In this document: positions 50,329 to 59,323 of the stretch, in pieces | How the letters are laid out: each line of letters opens with the position of its first letter | Numbering within the stretch: the first letter of the stretch is position 1 | Source of the DNA: Planctomycetota bacterium | GTDB lineage: Bacteria > Planctomycetota > UBA1135 > UBA2386 | Length of the DNA stretch: 64,000 nucleotides | Assembly: GCA_019636245.1 (NCBI GenBank) | Contig: JAHBXX010000006.1 | Location: forward strand, 72,496 to 136,495 | Reading direction: 5' to 3' | Notes under the pieces: model-generated | What the model was told of the DNA's origin: nothing | What the model saw: the letters and a program-made list of their open reading frames with translations, nothing else | Databases searched by the model: none | Made by a program: the position numbers and the translations under genes

Positions 50329-51758
50329 GCGAGGAACGGACCGCCGTCGCCGTCGCCGCGGATGCCGTCGCCGGCATTCCGGGCACCAGCTTCGCCAGCC
50401 GGCGGTTCCACTTCGTCGGCGTCGGCGGCGCGGGCATGAGCGGACTCGCGCGCCTGCTCGCCGGCTACGGCGGCATCGTCAGCGGCAGCGACTCGAGTGG
50501 CGGCGGCATCACCGACGCCCTGTTGGCCGAAGGCCACGAGGTGTGGATCGGCTGCCAGCCCGGGCGCATCGTCGGCCAGGACGGCTACGTGATCCGCAGC
50601 GCCGCGGTCCCGGTCGGCGACGCCGAGGTGCAGGAATGCGTGCGGCGCGGCTTCACCTCGCTGCTCTACGCCGAGGCGGTCGGGCGGCTCAGCGAGGGCC
50701 GCCGTTCGCTGGCGATCGCCGGCACGCACGGCAAGACGACGACCACCGGCCTCCTGGTGGCGGCCCTGCGCGGCGCCGGGCTCGACCCGTCCCACCTGAT
50801 CGGCGGCGAGGCGCCGCAGTTCGGCGGCAACGGCCACGGCGGCCAGAGCCCGGAGTTCGTCGTCGAGGCCTGCGAGTTCAACCGCAGCTTCCACAACCTG
50901 CGGCCGTTCGGCGCCGCGATCCTCAACGTCGACCACGACCACTTCGACTGCTACCCGTCGACCGACGAGCTCGTCGACGCGTTCGCCGGCTACCTCGCCC
51001 GCGTGCGCCCGGGCGGCACGGCGCTGGTCGAGGAATCGGTGCCGAAGGCGGTGCTCAACAGCCTGCGCAACGACGTGCGCATCCTCACCGTCGGCTCGGG
51101 CCTGTGGGCCGACGTCCGCGCCATCGAGGTGCGCGAACGCCTGGGTCAGTTCTCGTTCGTGCCGGTACTGCTCGGCCAACGGCTCGACCGGGTGCAGCTG
51201 TCGCTGTCCGGCCGGCACAACATGCAGAACGCGCTGTTCGCGCTGGGGCTGGCGAACGTCGCCGGCGCCGACCTCGCCGGCGCCTGCCGCGGCATCGCCG
51301 GGTTCACCGGCGTGCGCCGGCGGTTCGAACTGCACAGCGGGCCGCGCGGCGGCCTGCTGGTCAACGACTACGCCCATCACCCGGCCGAGATCCGCGCCGT
51401 GCTGACCACGGCCAGGCGCCGGTTCCCGGGTCGCCGCCTGCTGGTCGTGTTCCAGCCGCATCAGTTCCAGCGCACGCTGCACCTGCTGCCCGGGTTCGCC
51501 GAGGCGCTGGCCCTGGCCGACCACACGCTGGTCGTCGACATCTACGGCGCCCGCGAGAGCGCCGAGATGCGCGCGGCGGTCTCGGCGGCCGATCTGGTGG
51601 CGGCCGTGCGGGAACTCGGCGGCTCGTGCGCGCCGGCGGGAACCGTCGCCGGCGTGCCCGCCGCGGTCCGGGCGGCCCGCCGCGGCGACGACCTGGTGCT
51701 GCTGCTGGGCGCCGGCGACATCGACCAGGCGGTCGGAGGCATCGTTGCCGACCTCTGA
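50325..51758 (+). CDS. murC: UDP-N-acetylmuramate--L-alanine ligase MurC
   Basis: 477 residues from GTG 50325. FVGVGGAGMSGLARLL, GSDSSGG, ATP site GTHGKTTTTGLL, EACEFNRSFHNL, NVDHDHFDCY and NDYAHHPAEI are MurC marks. It adds L-Ala to UDP-MurNAc. The conserved EADE variant reads EACE here, which is seen in some MurC proteins. It overlaps murB by 14 nt. Confidence 0.95.
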   Translation: MSEERTAVAVAADAVAGIPGTSFASRRFHFVGVGGAGMSGLARLLAGYGGIVSGSDSSGGGITDALLAEGHEVWIGCQPGRIVGQDGYVIRSAAVPVGDAEVQECVRRGFTSLLYAEAVGRLSEGRRSLAIAGTHGKTTTTGLLVAALRGAGLDPSHLIGGEAPQFGGNGHGGQSPEFVVEACEFNRSFHNLRPFGAAILNVDHDHFDCYPSTDELVDAFAGYLARVRPGGTALVEESVPKAVLNSLRNDVRILTVGSGLWADVRAIEVRERLGQFSFVPVLLGQRLDRVQLSLSGRHNMQNALFALGLANVAGADLAGACRGIAGFTGVRRRFELHSGPRGGLLVNDYAHHPAEIRAVLTTARRRFPGRRLLVVFQPHQFQRTLHLLPGFAEALALADHTLVVDIYGARESAEMRAAVSAADLVAAVRELGGSCAPAGTVAGVPAAVRAARRGDDLVLLLGAGDIDQAVGGIVADL

Positions 51759-52641
51759 CCTGCGCGCGGCGCTCGCCGGCCTGCGCGGCGTGGTGCGCGA
51801 GAACGTGCCGCTGGCGCCGTTGACCCACCTGCGCATCGGGGGGCCGGCCGACTGGTTCGTCGAGCCGTTCACCGAGGAAGGCGTTGCCCTCGCCGTGCGG
51901 GTCTGCCGGGAACTCGACGTGCCGCTGCGTGTGCTCGGCGGCGGCAGCAACCTGGTCGTCGCCGACGCAGGCGTGCGCGGCGTCGTGCTGCACCTGGGCC
52001 ACCTCAACCGCATCGTGCGCGACGGCGAACGCGTCACCGCCGGGGCCGGCGTGACGCTGCCGAGCCTCCTGCGCGCGACCAAGGAGGTGGGGCTCGCCGG
52101 GCTCGAGCGCCTGACCGGCATCCCCGCGGTCGTCGGCGGCGCCGTGGCCATGAACGCCGGCACCCGCGACGGCGAGACGTTCGACCGGCTGGTGTCGCTG
52201 ACGGTGGTCGAGACCGACGGCTCGATCGAGGTGCGCGGGCCGGGACGATTCGAGGCGGTCTACCGTGACGGACGGCTGCGCGGGGCGATCGCCGTGCAGG
52301 CCAGCTTCGGGCTGGAGCCGGACGATCCGAAGGCGATCTTCGAGCGGTTCTCGGCGTCGCTGAAGAAGCGCAACGCGACCCAGCCGGTGTCGCAGCGCAG
52401 CGTCGGCTGCGTGTTCCGCAACCCCCCGGGCGACGCCGCCGGCCGCCTGATCGACGCCGCCGGCTGCAAGACCCTGCGCCAGGGCGCGATCGAGGTCAGC
52501 GGGCTGCACGCGAACTACTTCGTCAACCAGGGCAGCGGGTCGGCGGCCGACTTCCAGGCGCTGGTGCGCCAGGTGCAGGAGCGCGTGCGCGAGCGGACCG
52601 GGATCGAGCTCGAGCCCGAGGTGAAGTTCTGGGGCGAATGA
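51745..52641 (+). CDS. murB: UDP-N-acetylenolpyruvoylglucosamine reductase MurB
   Basis: 298 residues from TTG 51745. FAD site LGGGSNLVVADAGVRGVV, GIPAVVGGAVAMNAG, SVGCVFRNPPGDAAGRLID (with the catalytic Ser region SVGCVF) and VSGLHANYFVN. It is a short type II-like MurB. It reduces the enolpyruvyl group to MurNAc. The start codon is TTG inside murC; no ATG or GTG lies before the conserved PLAPLTHLRIGGPA. Confidence 0.94.
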   Translation: MPTSDLRAALAGLRGVVRENVPLAPLTHLRIGGPADWFVEPFTEEGVALAVRVCRELDVPLRVLGGGSNLVVADAGVRGVVLHLGHLNRIVRDGERVTAGAGVTLPSLLRATKEVGLAGLERLTGIPAVVGGAVAMNAGTRDGETFDRLVSLTVVETDGSIEVRGPGRFEAVYRDGRLRGAIAVQASFGLEPDDPKAIFERFSASLKKRNATQPVSQRSVGCVFRNPPGDAAGRLIDAAGCKTLRQGAIEVSGLHANYFVNQGSGSAADFQALVRQVQERVRERTGIELEPEVKFWGE

Positions 52642-52785
52642 AGTCCCTCCGTGCGGGCCGGCGCATGCCGAGCGGCGCTGGTCTTCGTCGTGCGCACGCT
52701 TGCGCGCAGCCCGCCGGGCCGGTCTGCTGGTGCGCCCTCGTGCGGCGCAATCGAGCGCGCGCCGAGGCAAACCGCAGGTGATTCG

Positions 52786-53217
52786 ATGACGGGTGAAAGC
52801 GCAGTGACGATCGAGTTCAAGGGCCGCCACGACCACATCACCGAGCGCATGCAGGCGCATGCCGCCCGCAAGCTCGCGCGCCTGGCGCGCTTCCAGGATC
52901 GCCTGGTGCGCATCGAGGTCGTTGCCGACCACGCGCACAAGAACCCGGAGGTCGAACTGATCGTGCACCAGCGCCGCGGCAACCCGCTGGTCGCGCGCGA
53001 CCGCGGCACGTCCTTCGCCGCGACCATCGATCTGCTGGTCGACAAGATGGAGGCGCAGCTGCGCAAGTTGAAGGAGAAGCGCAAGGGCCACAAGGTGCCC
53101 AACGGCAAGGAGGTCCGCAGCGGCGCCGCGCCGGCCGAGCGCGGCCGCGGCCGACGCCGAACCACCGATGGCGAGGAGACCTACGAGCAGGTCGTGCGCC
53201 GCAGCCTGCGCGGCTGA
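52786..53217 (+). CDS. hpf: Ribosome hibernation promoting factor (HPF/RaiA family)
   Basis: 143 residues. FKGRHDHITERMQAHAARKLARL and the DLLVDKMEAQLRKLKEKRKGH end match the beta-alpha-beta-beta-beta-alpha HPF fold. A ~40-residue basic tail (RGRGRRRTTDGEE) follows, not the dimerising long-HPF C-domain. It inactivates or dimerises ribosomes in starvation. The 144-bp gap after murB suggests its own promoter. Confidence 0.82.
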   Translation: MTGESAVTIEFKGRHDHITERMQAHAARKLARLARFQDRLVRIEVVADHAHKNPEVELIVHQRRGNPLVARDRGTSFAATIDLLVDKMEAQLRKLKEKRKGHKVPNGKEVRSGAAPAERGRGRRRTTDGEETYEQVVRRSLRG

Positions 53218-53220
53218 AGC

Positions 53221-53263
53221 GCCCGACGCCACCCGGGCCCGGGCTGCCGATTGCTTGTCGGGC
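53221..53263 (+). terminator. Stem-loop after hpf
   Basis: GCCCGAC (53221-53227) pairs perfectly with GTCGGGC (53257-53263). The loop contains a smaller CCCGGGCCCGGG palindrome, and GCTTTCC follows. It may end or attenuate hpf transcription before ptsN. Confidence 0.45.
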
Positions 53264-53286
53264 CCGCTTTCCCCACACTGCCGGCC

Positions 53287-53751
53287 ATGATCGCAGCGAT
53301 CGTCGAGGCCGCCGGGCTGGTGCCCGAGTTGGCGGCCGCCAACAAGGACGCGGCCCTGAAGGAGATGCTGGCCGCGGCCCGGGCCACGGGCGCCTTCAGC
53401 GACAAGGTCGCGAAGCAGATGCAGAAGCGTTTGCTCGAGCGCGAAGCGCTCGGCAGCACCGGCCTCGGCAACGGCGTCGCCGTGCCGCACGTGCGCAGCG
53501 AGGGTGTCGACCGGGTGGTGCTGGCCCTCGGGCGGGTGCGCAAGGGGCTCGAGTGGCACGCGATCGACGGCCGCCCGGTGCACATGGTCTTCCTGCTGGT
53601 CTCCCCCGCCGACGAGCCGGAGACGCACCTGCAGTGCTTGCGGTGGATCGCCACGCTCGCCCGGAACCCGGACTTCCGCCGCTTCCTGCTCGACGCCAAG
53701 GACGCGGCGGCGATGCGGGACCTGCTGCGCGAGATGGGGCCCAAGGAGTGA
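53287..53751 (+). CDS. ptsN: PTS EIIA (PtsN-like) phosphocarrier
   Basis: 154 residues. The EIIA-2 active site is GLGNGVAVPHVRSEGV with phosphorylatable His68; VHMVFLLVSPADEPETHLQCL is the next conserved block. Typical of the nitrogen-type PTS, where EIIA regulates rather than transports. It sits between hpf and an HPr gene, the same order as in rpoN clusters of proteobacteria, but rpoN, hprK and rapZ are not here. It overlaps the HPr start. Confidence 0.85.
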   Translation: MIAAIVEAAGLVPELAAANKDAALKEMLAAARATGAFSDKVAKQMQKRLLEREALGSTGLGNGVAVPHVRSEGVDRVVLALGRVRKGLEWHAIDGRPVHMVFLLVSPADEPETHLQCLRWIATLARNPDFRRFLLDAKDAAAMRDLLREMGPKE

Positions 53752-54041
53752 GCGTGGCCGACGGGGAACCGAGGACGACGCGGGTCACGCTGACCAACCG
53801 GCACGGCCTGCACGCGCGGCCGGCCCATCTGTTCGTGCAGACCGCGAACGCCTACGCCGCGACGCTGCAGGTCGGGCGACCGGGCGAGGCCGAGCGCGTC
53901 GACGGCAAGTCGATCATGGGCATGATGATGCTGGCGGCGGAGCGCGGCACCGAACTCGAGCTGGTGGCCCGTGGGCCCGACGCCGACGGCCTGCTCCGGG
54001 CGCTGACCGAACTGGTCGGCGCCAACTTCGGCGAGGAGTGA
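53748..54041 (+). CDS. ptsH: HPr-family phosphocarrier protein
   Basis: 97 residues from GTG 53748 (GTGA overlap; GTG 53754 is an alternative). NRHGLHARPAHLFVQTA contains the active His22, and DGKSIMGMMMLAAERG holds the regulatory Ser55 region. It passes phosphate from Enzyme I to EIIA. No Enzyme I or HPr kinase in the window. Confidence 0.9.
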   Translation: MSVADGEPRTTRVTLTNRHGLHARPAHLFVQTANAYAATLQVGRPGEAERVDGKSIMGMMMLAAERGTELELVARGPDADGLLRALTELVGANFGEE

Positions 54042-54173
54042 CGCGTCCGGCCGGGCCGGCGGCCGGCGGCGGGCGGCGCTGCGGCGCGGATCGGCGGCCG
54101 GGCTCAATGTGGGCCATGGGGACGGCCGATAGGGGTGCGGAAGCGGGCATCCCCCGAAGGAGCGCCACTCGTC

Positions 54174-55196
54174 ATGCTGAAGCAGCGCAAGAGCATCGTC
54201 GGACTCGACATCGGCAGCAGTTGCATCAAGGCCGTCGAGCTGACTCGTGAGAAGTACGACCACGTGGTCACGGGCTACGCCCAGATCGAGGTGCCGAACG
54301 AGTCCGTGCGCCAGGACGCTCTCGCCGAGCTGATGCGCGCGGCGAAGTTCCGCAGCAAGCGGGTCGCCACGGCGGTGAGCGGCAAGAACGTCGTCTTCCG
54401 CTACGTCGGCATGCCCGAGATGGCCGAGGACAAGCTGCTGCCGGCGATCCGGCTCGAGGCCGAGAAGTACATCCCGTTCGACGTGAACGAGGTCGAACTC
54501 GACGCGCAGAAGCTGGCGGTGACCACCGACCAGTCGGGCCGCTCCGAGATGAAGGTCCTCCTGGTGGCGGCCAAGAAGACGGTGGTCGCCGACCACAGCC
54601 GCATCCTGACCGATCTCGGGCTGCAGCCGGTGTCGGTCGGCGTCGACGGCTTTGCGCTCGGCAACGCCTGGGAGCTGAGCGACCTGGTCAACCCCGGCAT
54701 CCAGGATCCAGGTCGCACGGTGGCGCTGATCGACATCGGCGCGACCAAGGCCAGCATCAACATCCTGCGCGACAACATCAGCTACTTCGCGCGCGAGGTG
54801 CCGATGGGCGGCCAGGACCTGACCAACGCGATCGCCCGCCGCCTCGGCGTCGAGCCGACCCAGGCGGAGACGCTGAAGCGCGAGCCCGGCGAGCAGATCG
54901 CCGCCGTGCAGGAGGCATCGAGCCAGGTGCTCGAGGACCTCGGCAACGAGATCAACCTGTCGTTCGACTTCTTCGAGAACCAGTTCGACGGCGAAGTGCA
55001 GGAGGTGTGGCTCACCGGCGGCTCCGCGCTGCTGCCGTTCCTCGAGGAGAGCTTCGAGAAGATCTTCGAGAAGCGCACCAAGACCTGGAACCCGATCGAG
55101 GGGCTGAAGGTCAGGGCCGACAACGTCGACGTCGAAGCGCTCAACCAGTTCGCGCCCCAGCTCGCGGTGGCGCTCGGTCTCGCCGCAGCATCCTAG
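54174..55196 (+). CDS. pilM: Type IV pilus assembly protein PilM
   Basis: 340 residues, actin-like fold: KSIVGLDIGSSCIKAVEL (phosphate-1), KYIPFDVNEVELDAQKL, ALIDIGATKASINIL (phosphate-2), FAREVPMGGQDLTNAIARRLG and WLTGGSALLPFLEESF (adenosine loop). Cytoplasmic, it binds the PilN N-terminus and ATP. First of a pilM-N-O-Q block. Shine-Dalgarno GAAGGAG before the ATG. A -10-like TAGGGG lies at 54130-54135. Confidence 0.93.
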   Translation: MLKQRKSIVGLDIGSSCIKAVELTREKYDHVVTGYAQIEVPNESVRQDALAELMRAAKFRSKRVATAVSGKNVVFRYVGMPEMAEDKLLPAIRLEAEKYIPFDVNEVELDAQKLAVTTDQSGRSEMKVLLVAAKKTVVADHSRILTDLGLQPVSVGVDGFALGNAWELSDLVNPGIQDPGRTVALIDIGATKASINILRDNISYFAREVPMGGQDLTNAIARRLGVEPTQAETLKREPGEQIAAVQEASSQVLEDLGNEINLSFDFFENQFDGEVQEVWLTGGSALLPFLEESFEKIFEKRTKTWNPIEGLKVRADNVDVEALNQFAPQLAVALGLAAAS

Positions 55197-55206
55197 GAGG
55201 CTCCAC

Positions 55207-55851
55207 GTGATCCGCATCAATCTGCTCCCTGCCGACCTTCGCCGCGGCAACCGCATCCCGGCCAAGGTCCTCGGCGCCGCGTTCGCCGGCGCGATCGCGG
55301 CCAGCGCCGCCGTCGGCTGGTTCGGCATCGTCTGGTTCGGCGACCTCGGCGCCGCGGAGACGGCCCTGCGCGAGGTCGAGGCCCGGCTCGCCGAGCGCGA
55401 GAAGCGGGTCGTCTACCACGACCAGCTGCAGGCCAATCGCAAGGACTACGGCGGCCGCGTGCAGACGATCCAGGAGATCGCCAAGTCGCGCCGGCTGTGG
55501 TCGAAGTTCTGCGACGAGCTGATCGACGTCGTCAACAACAACGGCGACACCGAGCGACACCTGGCCTGGTTCGACGGCATGACCGTCAAGAGCGACCCCA
55601 AGAAGGGCGCGACGGTGACGATGCCGGGCAACGTGCAGGAGGCGGACAAGTCCCGCGTGGCGAACCTGCACGAGGACCTCGAGGCGGCGCCGTTCGCGCC
55701 CGAGCTCGCCAGCAAGTCCGACCCCACGTTCCGGCTCGAGGTCGACAAGGTGCGCATCCCGGCGCAATCGCTGGCGTTCCCGCTGGCGCTGCAGTTCCAA
55801 CCGACGGTCGTCGAAGAGAAGAAGGGCGTCAAGAAGGCCCCGGGCAAGTAG
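55207..55851 (+). CDS. pilN: Type IV pilus assembly protein PilN
   Basis: 214 residues from GTG 55207 with GGAGG. The start MIRINLLP is the conserved PilM-binding peptide of PilN. One membrane helix (VLGAAFAGAIAASAAVGWFG) precedes a coiled coil (ETALREVEARLAEREKRV) and a ferredoxin-like region. Inner-membrane alignment complex. Confidence 0.85.
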   Translation: MIRINLLPADLRRGNRIPAKVLGAAFAGAIAASAAVGWFGIVWFGDLGAAETALREVEARLAEREKRVVYHDQLQANRKDYGGRVQTIQEIAKSRRLWSKFCDELIDVVNNNGDTERHLAWFDGMTVKSDPKKGATVTMPGNVQEADKSRVANLHEDLEAAPFAPELASKSDPTFRLEVDKVRIPAQSLAFPLALQFQPTVVEEKKGVKKAPGK

Positions 55852-55861
55852 GTGAGTCACC

Positions 55862-57283
55862 ATGGCTAACTGGACCCAGAAGAAGCAGCTGCTCGCCATC
55901 GCCGGCGGTGCAGGCGCGATCTGCCTCCTCGCCGCCGGCGGCGTCTACCACGCCCAGGTTCAGATCGAGGAGCTCGGCCGCATCACCCTCGAGAAGCAGC
56001 AGGCGATCACCGTCGCCGAGGGCAAGATCGCGCAGATCCCGACCCTCGAGAAGGAGGTCATCATCCTGCGCGAGAACCTGGCCGAGTACGTCAAGATCCT
56101 GCCCGACACCAAGGAGCTGGTCGCGTTCGTACGCATGCTGAACCAGTTCGAGCGCCAGTCGGGCATCGTCGGTACCGGCCTCGTGCAGAAGGCCACCCGG
56201 GCGGACAAGTCGAAGGACCGCTTCCTGGCGATCGAGTACACCTACGACATGACGGCCACGCTGTGGCAGTTCCTGAAGTTCGTGAACCTGGTCGAGAACT
56301 ACGAGCGCTTCGTCAGCATCGTCGACTTCAGCATCCAGACCGGCGGCAAGGGCAAGAACGAGGACACGCGCGACGGCGACATCGTGCACACGATGCGCGT
56401 GACGATGCAGACCTACACCTACAACGGCAAGCCGGCCGGCAAGGAGGTGGAGATCCCCGACTACGCGGCGCAACGCGAAGCGCTGCGCGAGGAGATCTGG
56501 AAGCGCATGCAGGCGATCCGGATCGACAAGTACGAGCACCGCGGCCATCAAGGGCGCCGCGACATCTTCGTCGACCCGCGCGAACGCGGCGACCTGCGCA
56601 ACCAGGGTCCGTCCCCGGCCGAGCAGCGCGCCTTGGTGGAGAAGTACGTGGGCGAGGTCACCCGCCTGCGGGAGATCCTGCAGCGCATGCGTCGGCCGGA
56701 CACGACGCTGTTCGAGCAGTACGCGCTGGAGAAGGGGCTGCGGGAGGGCATCGAGCGCCTGGGCTCCGAGGTCGTCGTCGGCGAAGGCCGCTTGTCGTAC
56801 GCGCCATACCGGCTGCGTTGGGCGCGCGAGGTCATCGGACCGCTCGAGGACCTGCGCCAGCAGATCCACGACGTCGCCAGGACCGAGCAGAAGCGCGCCG
56901 ATCCGTTCCTGCCGATGCCCGAACTGGAGCAGATGGTGGCGGAGATGGAGCGCGACTGCGGCAGCGGCATGCTCGAGGAGGCCAAGCGCCGCTACGAGGC
57001 GGTGTCGAACCGGCTGAACGTGCCGACGACCGATCCGCGCTACGCGCTGGCGGTCGCGGCGAAGGCGTGGCACCACAAGGCGAGCACCGCGCTCGACTTC
57101 AAGACGATGGACATCCGCGTCCAGGGCGTCGTCGTCAACCGCGGCGGGCGCTCGGGCGTGCTGCTCAACGGCGAGGTCTACGAGGAGGGCGACTACGTCT
57201 CCGACGACCTGCTGGTGAAGCTGGTCGAGGAGGAGCAGGTCTGGTTCGTGTTCCGCGGGCTGACGCTCGTGCGCACGATGTGA
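55862..57283 (+). CDS. pilO: PilO-like protein with long helical insert and PilP-like C-terminus
   Basis: 473 residues, against about 200 for normal PilO. Residues 1-200: membrane helix (LLAIAGGAGAICLLAAGGV), coiled coil and the PilO pattern (LPDTKELVAFVRMLNQFERQSGI). Residues 200-400: charged helices. The last ~75 residues (MDIRVQGVVVNRGGRSGVLLNGEVYEEGDYV, VWFVFRGLTLVRTM) form a small beta domain like the periplasmic part of PilP, which links PilO to the PilQ secretin. There is no separate pilP gene before pilQ. Confidence 0.75.
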   Translation: MANWTQKKQLLAIAGGAGAICLLAAGGVYHAQVQIEELGRITLEKQQAITVAEGKIAQIPTLEKEVIILRENLAEYVKILPDTKELVAFVRMLNQFERQSGIVGTGLVQKATRADKSKDRFLAIEYTYDMTATLWQFLKFVNLVENYERFVSIVDFSIQTGGKGKNEDTRDGDIVHTMRVTMQTYTYNGKPAGKEVEIPDYAAQREALREEIWKRMQAIRIDKYEHRGHQGRRDIFVDPRERGDLRNQGPSPAEQRALVEKYVGEVTRLREILQRMRRPDTTLFEQYALEKGLREGIERLGSEVVVGEGRLSYAPYRLRWAREVIGPLEDLRQQIHDVARTEQKRADPFLPMPELEQMVAEMERDCGSGMLEEAKRRYEAVSNRLNVPTTDPRYALAVAAKAWHHKASTALDFKTMDIRVQGVVVNRGGRSGVLLNGEVYEEGDYVSDDLLVKLVEEEQVWFVFRGLTLVRTM

Positions 57284-57427
57284 GGCCGGTCCGGCGGCGC
57301 GAGCCCAGGGGTTCGCTCAAGCCGTCGGCACCGGTCGTTCGATGAGGGAGAGGCATTCGGGTCGGCGACCGCAGCGGCGCCGCCCACGGCGAATCACACG
57401 AATCCCCGCGAGGGAGAAGGATCGACG

Positions 57428-59290
57428 ATGCAGGCAGTCAGGAATGGGATCATCTGCGCGCTGACGTGGTTTCTGACGTCCGCGACCGCTCCGGCCCAGG
57501 AGGCCACGGCGCCGAAGGACGCTCAAGGCAAGGAGGAGATCCGGTCGGAGGCGGAGGGCGACCGTTCGAGCCGCCTGACGCTGAAGCTCAAGGATCGCGA
57601 CCTGCGCGACGTGGTGCTCAGCATCCGGCGCAAGGCGAACGTCAACATCATCATGGACGCCAGCATCGAGGCGACCGTGACGATCGACCTGCAGGACGTG
57701 CCCTGGCGCCAGGCGTTGACGCTGGTCGCCGAGCAGGCCGGCTGCGTCGTCACCGAGGCCGATGGCGGGGTGCTGAAGGTGGAGAAGCCGCCGCGCGTCT
57801 ACTTCGCGTTCGAGAACACCGACATCCAGAAGGTGATCGACACGATCGCCAAGATCTCCGGTGCGAACATCGTCGTCGCCCCCGAGGTCAAGGGCACGAT
57901 CACGGTGCGGCTGAAGAACATCCCCTGGCGCGACGCCCTCGAGGCCTCGGTGAAGACGCTCGGCTTCGTCGTGGTGCAGGAGGACCGCGGCATCCTGCGC
58001 GTCGTGCCGGCGTCGAACATCCAGCAGGATCTCGAGACGGCGGCGATCCAGCTCCGCTACGTGCGGCCCAGTTCGACCTGGATGCCGTTCGTCACCTCGG
58101 AGTACATCGCCGACCTGCGGCCGCGCCAGCAGCTGCCCCCGGGCCAGATCCGGTTCACGCTGCTGAACACGCTGAAGGACATGATCACGCCGAACGTCGG
58201 CAGCCTCGAGTACATCAACGAGACCAACGTGATCATGGTCAAGGACACTCGGCCGGTGGTCGAGACCATCCGCCGCACGATCGCGATGATCGATGTCGAG
58301 CCGTCGCAGATCCAACTCGACGTGCGCTTCGTCACGACCAGCAACGAGGATCTGCTCGACATCGGCGTGTCGCCGGGCGGCAGCGGCTGGACGGGGCGGC
58401 TGGGCCTGGGCCAGATCCCGACCCGGCTGCCGTTCAACCTCGGCTCGGGCGGGTTCGACGATCGCATCATCGCCAACCCGACGGCCGACAACAGCGGCGG
58501 CGCCGCCGGTCCGTTCGCCGATCCCGGCCAGAACCTGCCCGCGACCACCAACATCCCGCAGGTCGTGTTCGGTGCGCTGAACCTCACCGAGGTGACGGCG
58601 ACGCTGCGACTGCTCAAGAAGGACGCGCGGTCCGAGATCGTGCAGGCGCCGCAGATCACGGCGCTCGACCACCAGACGGCGACGATCTTCGTCGGTGAGG
58701 CCGTGCGCTACGCGCAGGCGCGCGTCGAGCAGGGCCAGGCTGGCGGTCTGTTGCTGGCGCTCGAGGAAGGCGACGAGTCGCCGGTCAGCGTCGGCTTCCA
58801 GCTGCTGACCACGCCGCACATCGTGCCCGGCACCGACAAGGTCATCATGGAGGTCATCCCGCAGCGCACCGCGCTGACGGGCACCGGCAGCACCTCGCTG
58901 GCGCCGGCGGGTTTCGACGTGTTCACCGTGGGCAGCGGCGGCCAGGAGGGCATCATCGCGCTGCCGCGCGTGTCCTCGAGCACGCTGGCGACCACCGTGC
59001 TGCTGCGCAGCGGCCAGACGGCCGTGCTCGGCGGCCTGAAGAGCAAGTCGGAGAGCGAGACGGTGACCAAGCTGCCGCTGCTCGGCGACATTCCGTTGCT
59101 CGGCTACCTGTTCAAGGGCAAGACCAAGCAGGAAGTGACCAACACGCTGCTGGTGTTCATCACGCCGCAGGTGATCCGCAGCGCGGAAGACATGGAGCAG
59201 TCGATGCAGCGTGCCCTCGAGGAACGCGTGCGCGACCACCGCTCGAGCCTGGCGCAGCAGCGCGAGGCGATCTTCGGCCGCACCAACTGA
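57428..59290 (+). CDS. pilQ: Type IV pilus secretin PilQ
   Basis: 620 residues. A signal peptide (ICALTWFLTSATAPAQ) is followed by two STN-like modules (DLRDVVLSIRRKANVNIIMD; DIQKVIDTIAKISGANIVVA), an N1-like region and the secretin domain with VLGGLKSKSESETVTKLPLLGDIPLLGYLFK, the secretin hallmark. There is no obvious AMIN domain. It forms the outer-membrane pore for the pilus. Shine-Dalgarno GAGGGAGAAGG. About 145 bp separate it from pilO. Confidence 0.93.
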   Translation: MQAVRNGIICALTWFLTSATAPAQEATAPKDAQGKEEIRSEAEGDRSSRLTLKLKDRDLRDVVLSIRRKANVNIIMDASIEATVTIDLQDVPWRQALTLVAEQAGCVVTEADGGVLKVEKPPRVYFAFENTDIQKVIDTIAKISGANIVVAPEVKGTITVRLKNIPWRDALEASVKTLGFVVVQEDRGILRVVPASNIQQDLETAAIQLRYVRPSSTWMPFVTSEYIADLRPRQQLPPGQIRFTLLNTLKDMITPNVGSLEYINETNVIMVKDTRPVVETIRRTIAMIDVEPSQIQLDVRFVTTSNEDLLDIGVSPGGSGWTGRLGLGQIPTRLPFNLGSGGFDDRIIANPTADNSGGAAGPFADPGQNLPATTNIPQVVFGALNLTEVTATLRLLKKDARSEIVQAPQITALDHQTATIFVGEAVRYAQARVEQGQAGGLLLALEEGDESPVSVGFQLLTTPHIVPGTDKVIMEVIPQRTALTGTGSTSLAPAGFDVFTVGSGGQEGIIALPRVSSSTLATTVLLRSGQTAVLGGLKSKSESETVTKLPLLGDIPLLGYLFKGKTKQEVTNTLLVFITPQVIRSAEDMEQSMQRALEERVRDHRSSLAQQREAIFGRTN

Positions 59291-59292
59291 CC

Positions 59293-59323
59293 CCCCGGTC
59301 GTTCCGGGGCGAACCGCCGGTTC
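59293..59323 (+). terminator. Two adjacent hairpins after pilQ
   Basis: CCCCGG-TCGTT-CCGGGG (59293-59309) and the 13-nt GAACCG-C-CGGTTC (59311-59323) begin 3 nt after the pilQ stop. There is no T-tract. Likely a terminator or a 3' end stabiliser. Confidence 0.4.

Noticed and set aside
43143..51758. One of the Mur ligases might be the missing MurD
   Set aside because: Each has specific motifs: DNPRSEDP for MurE, GSCGKTST with DDTYNMNP for MurF, GVGGAGMSG with DYAHHPAE for MurC. None is left over.
52642..52785. Upstream extension of the hpf frame (45 extra codons)
   Set aside because: The extra N-terminus is Arg/Ala/Ser-rich and outside the HPF fold. ATG 52786 fits the family start.
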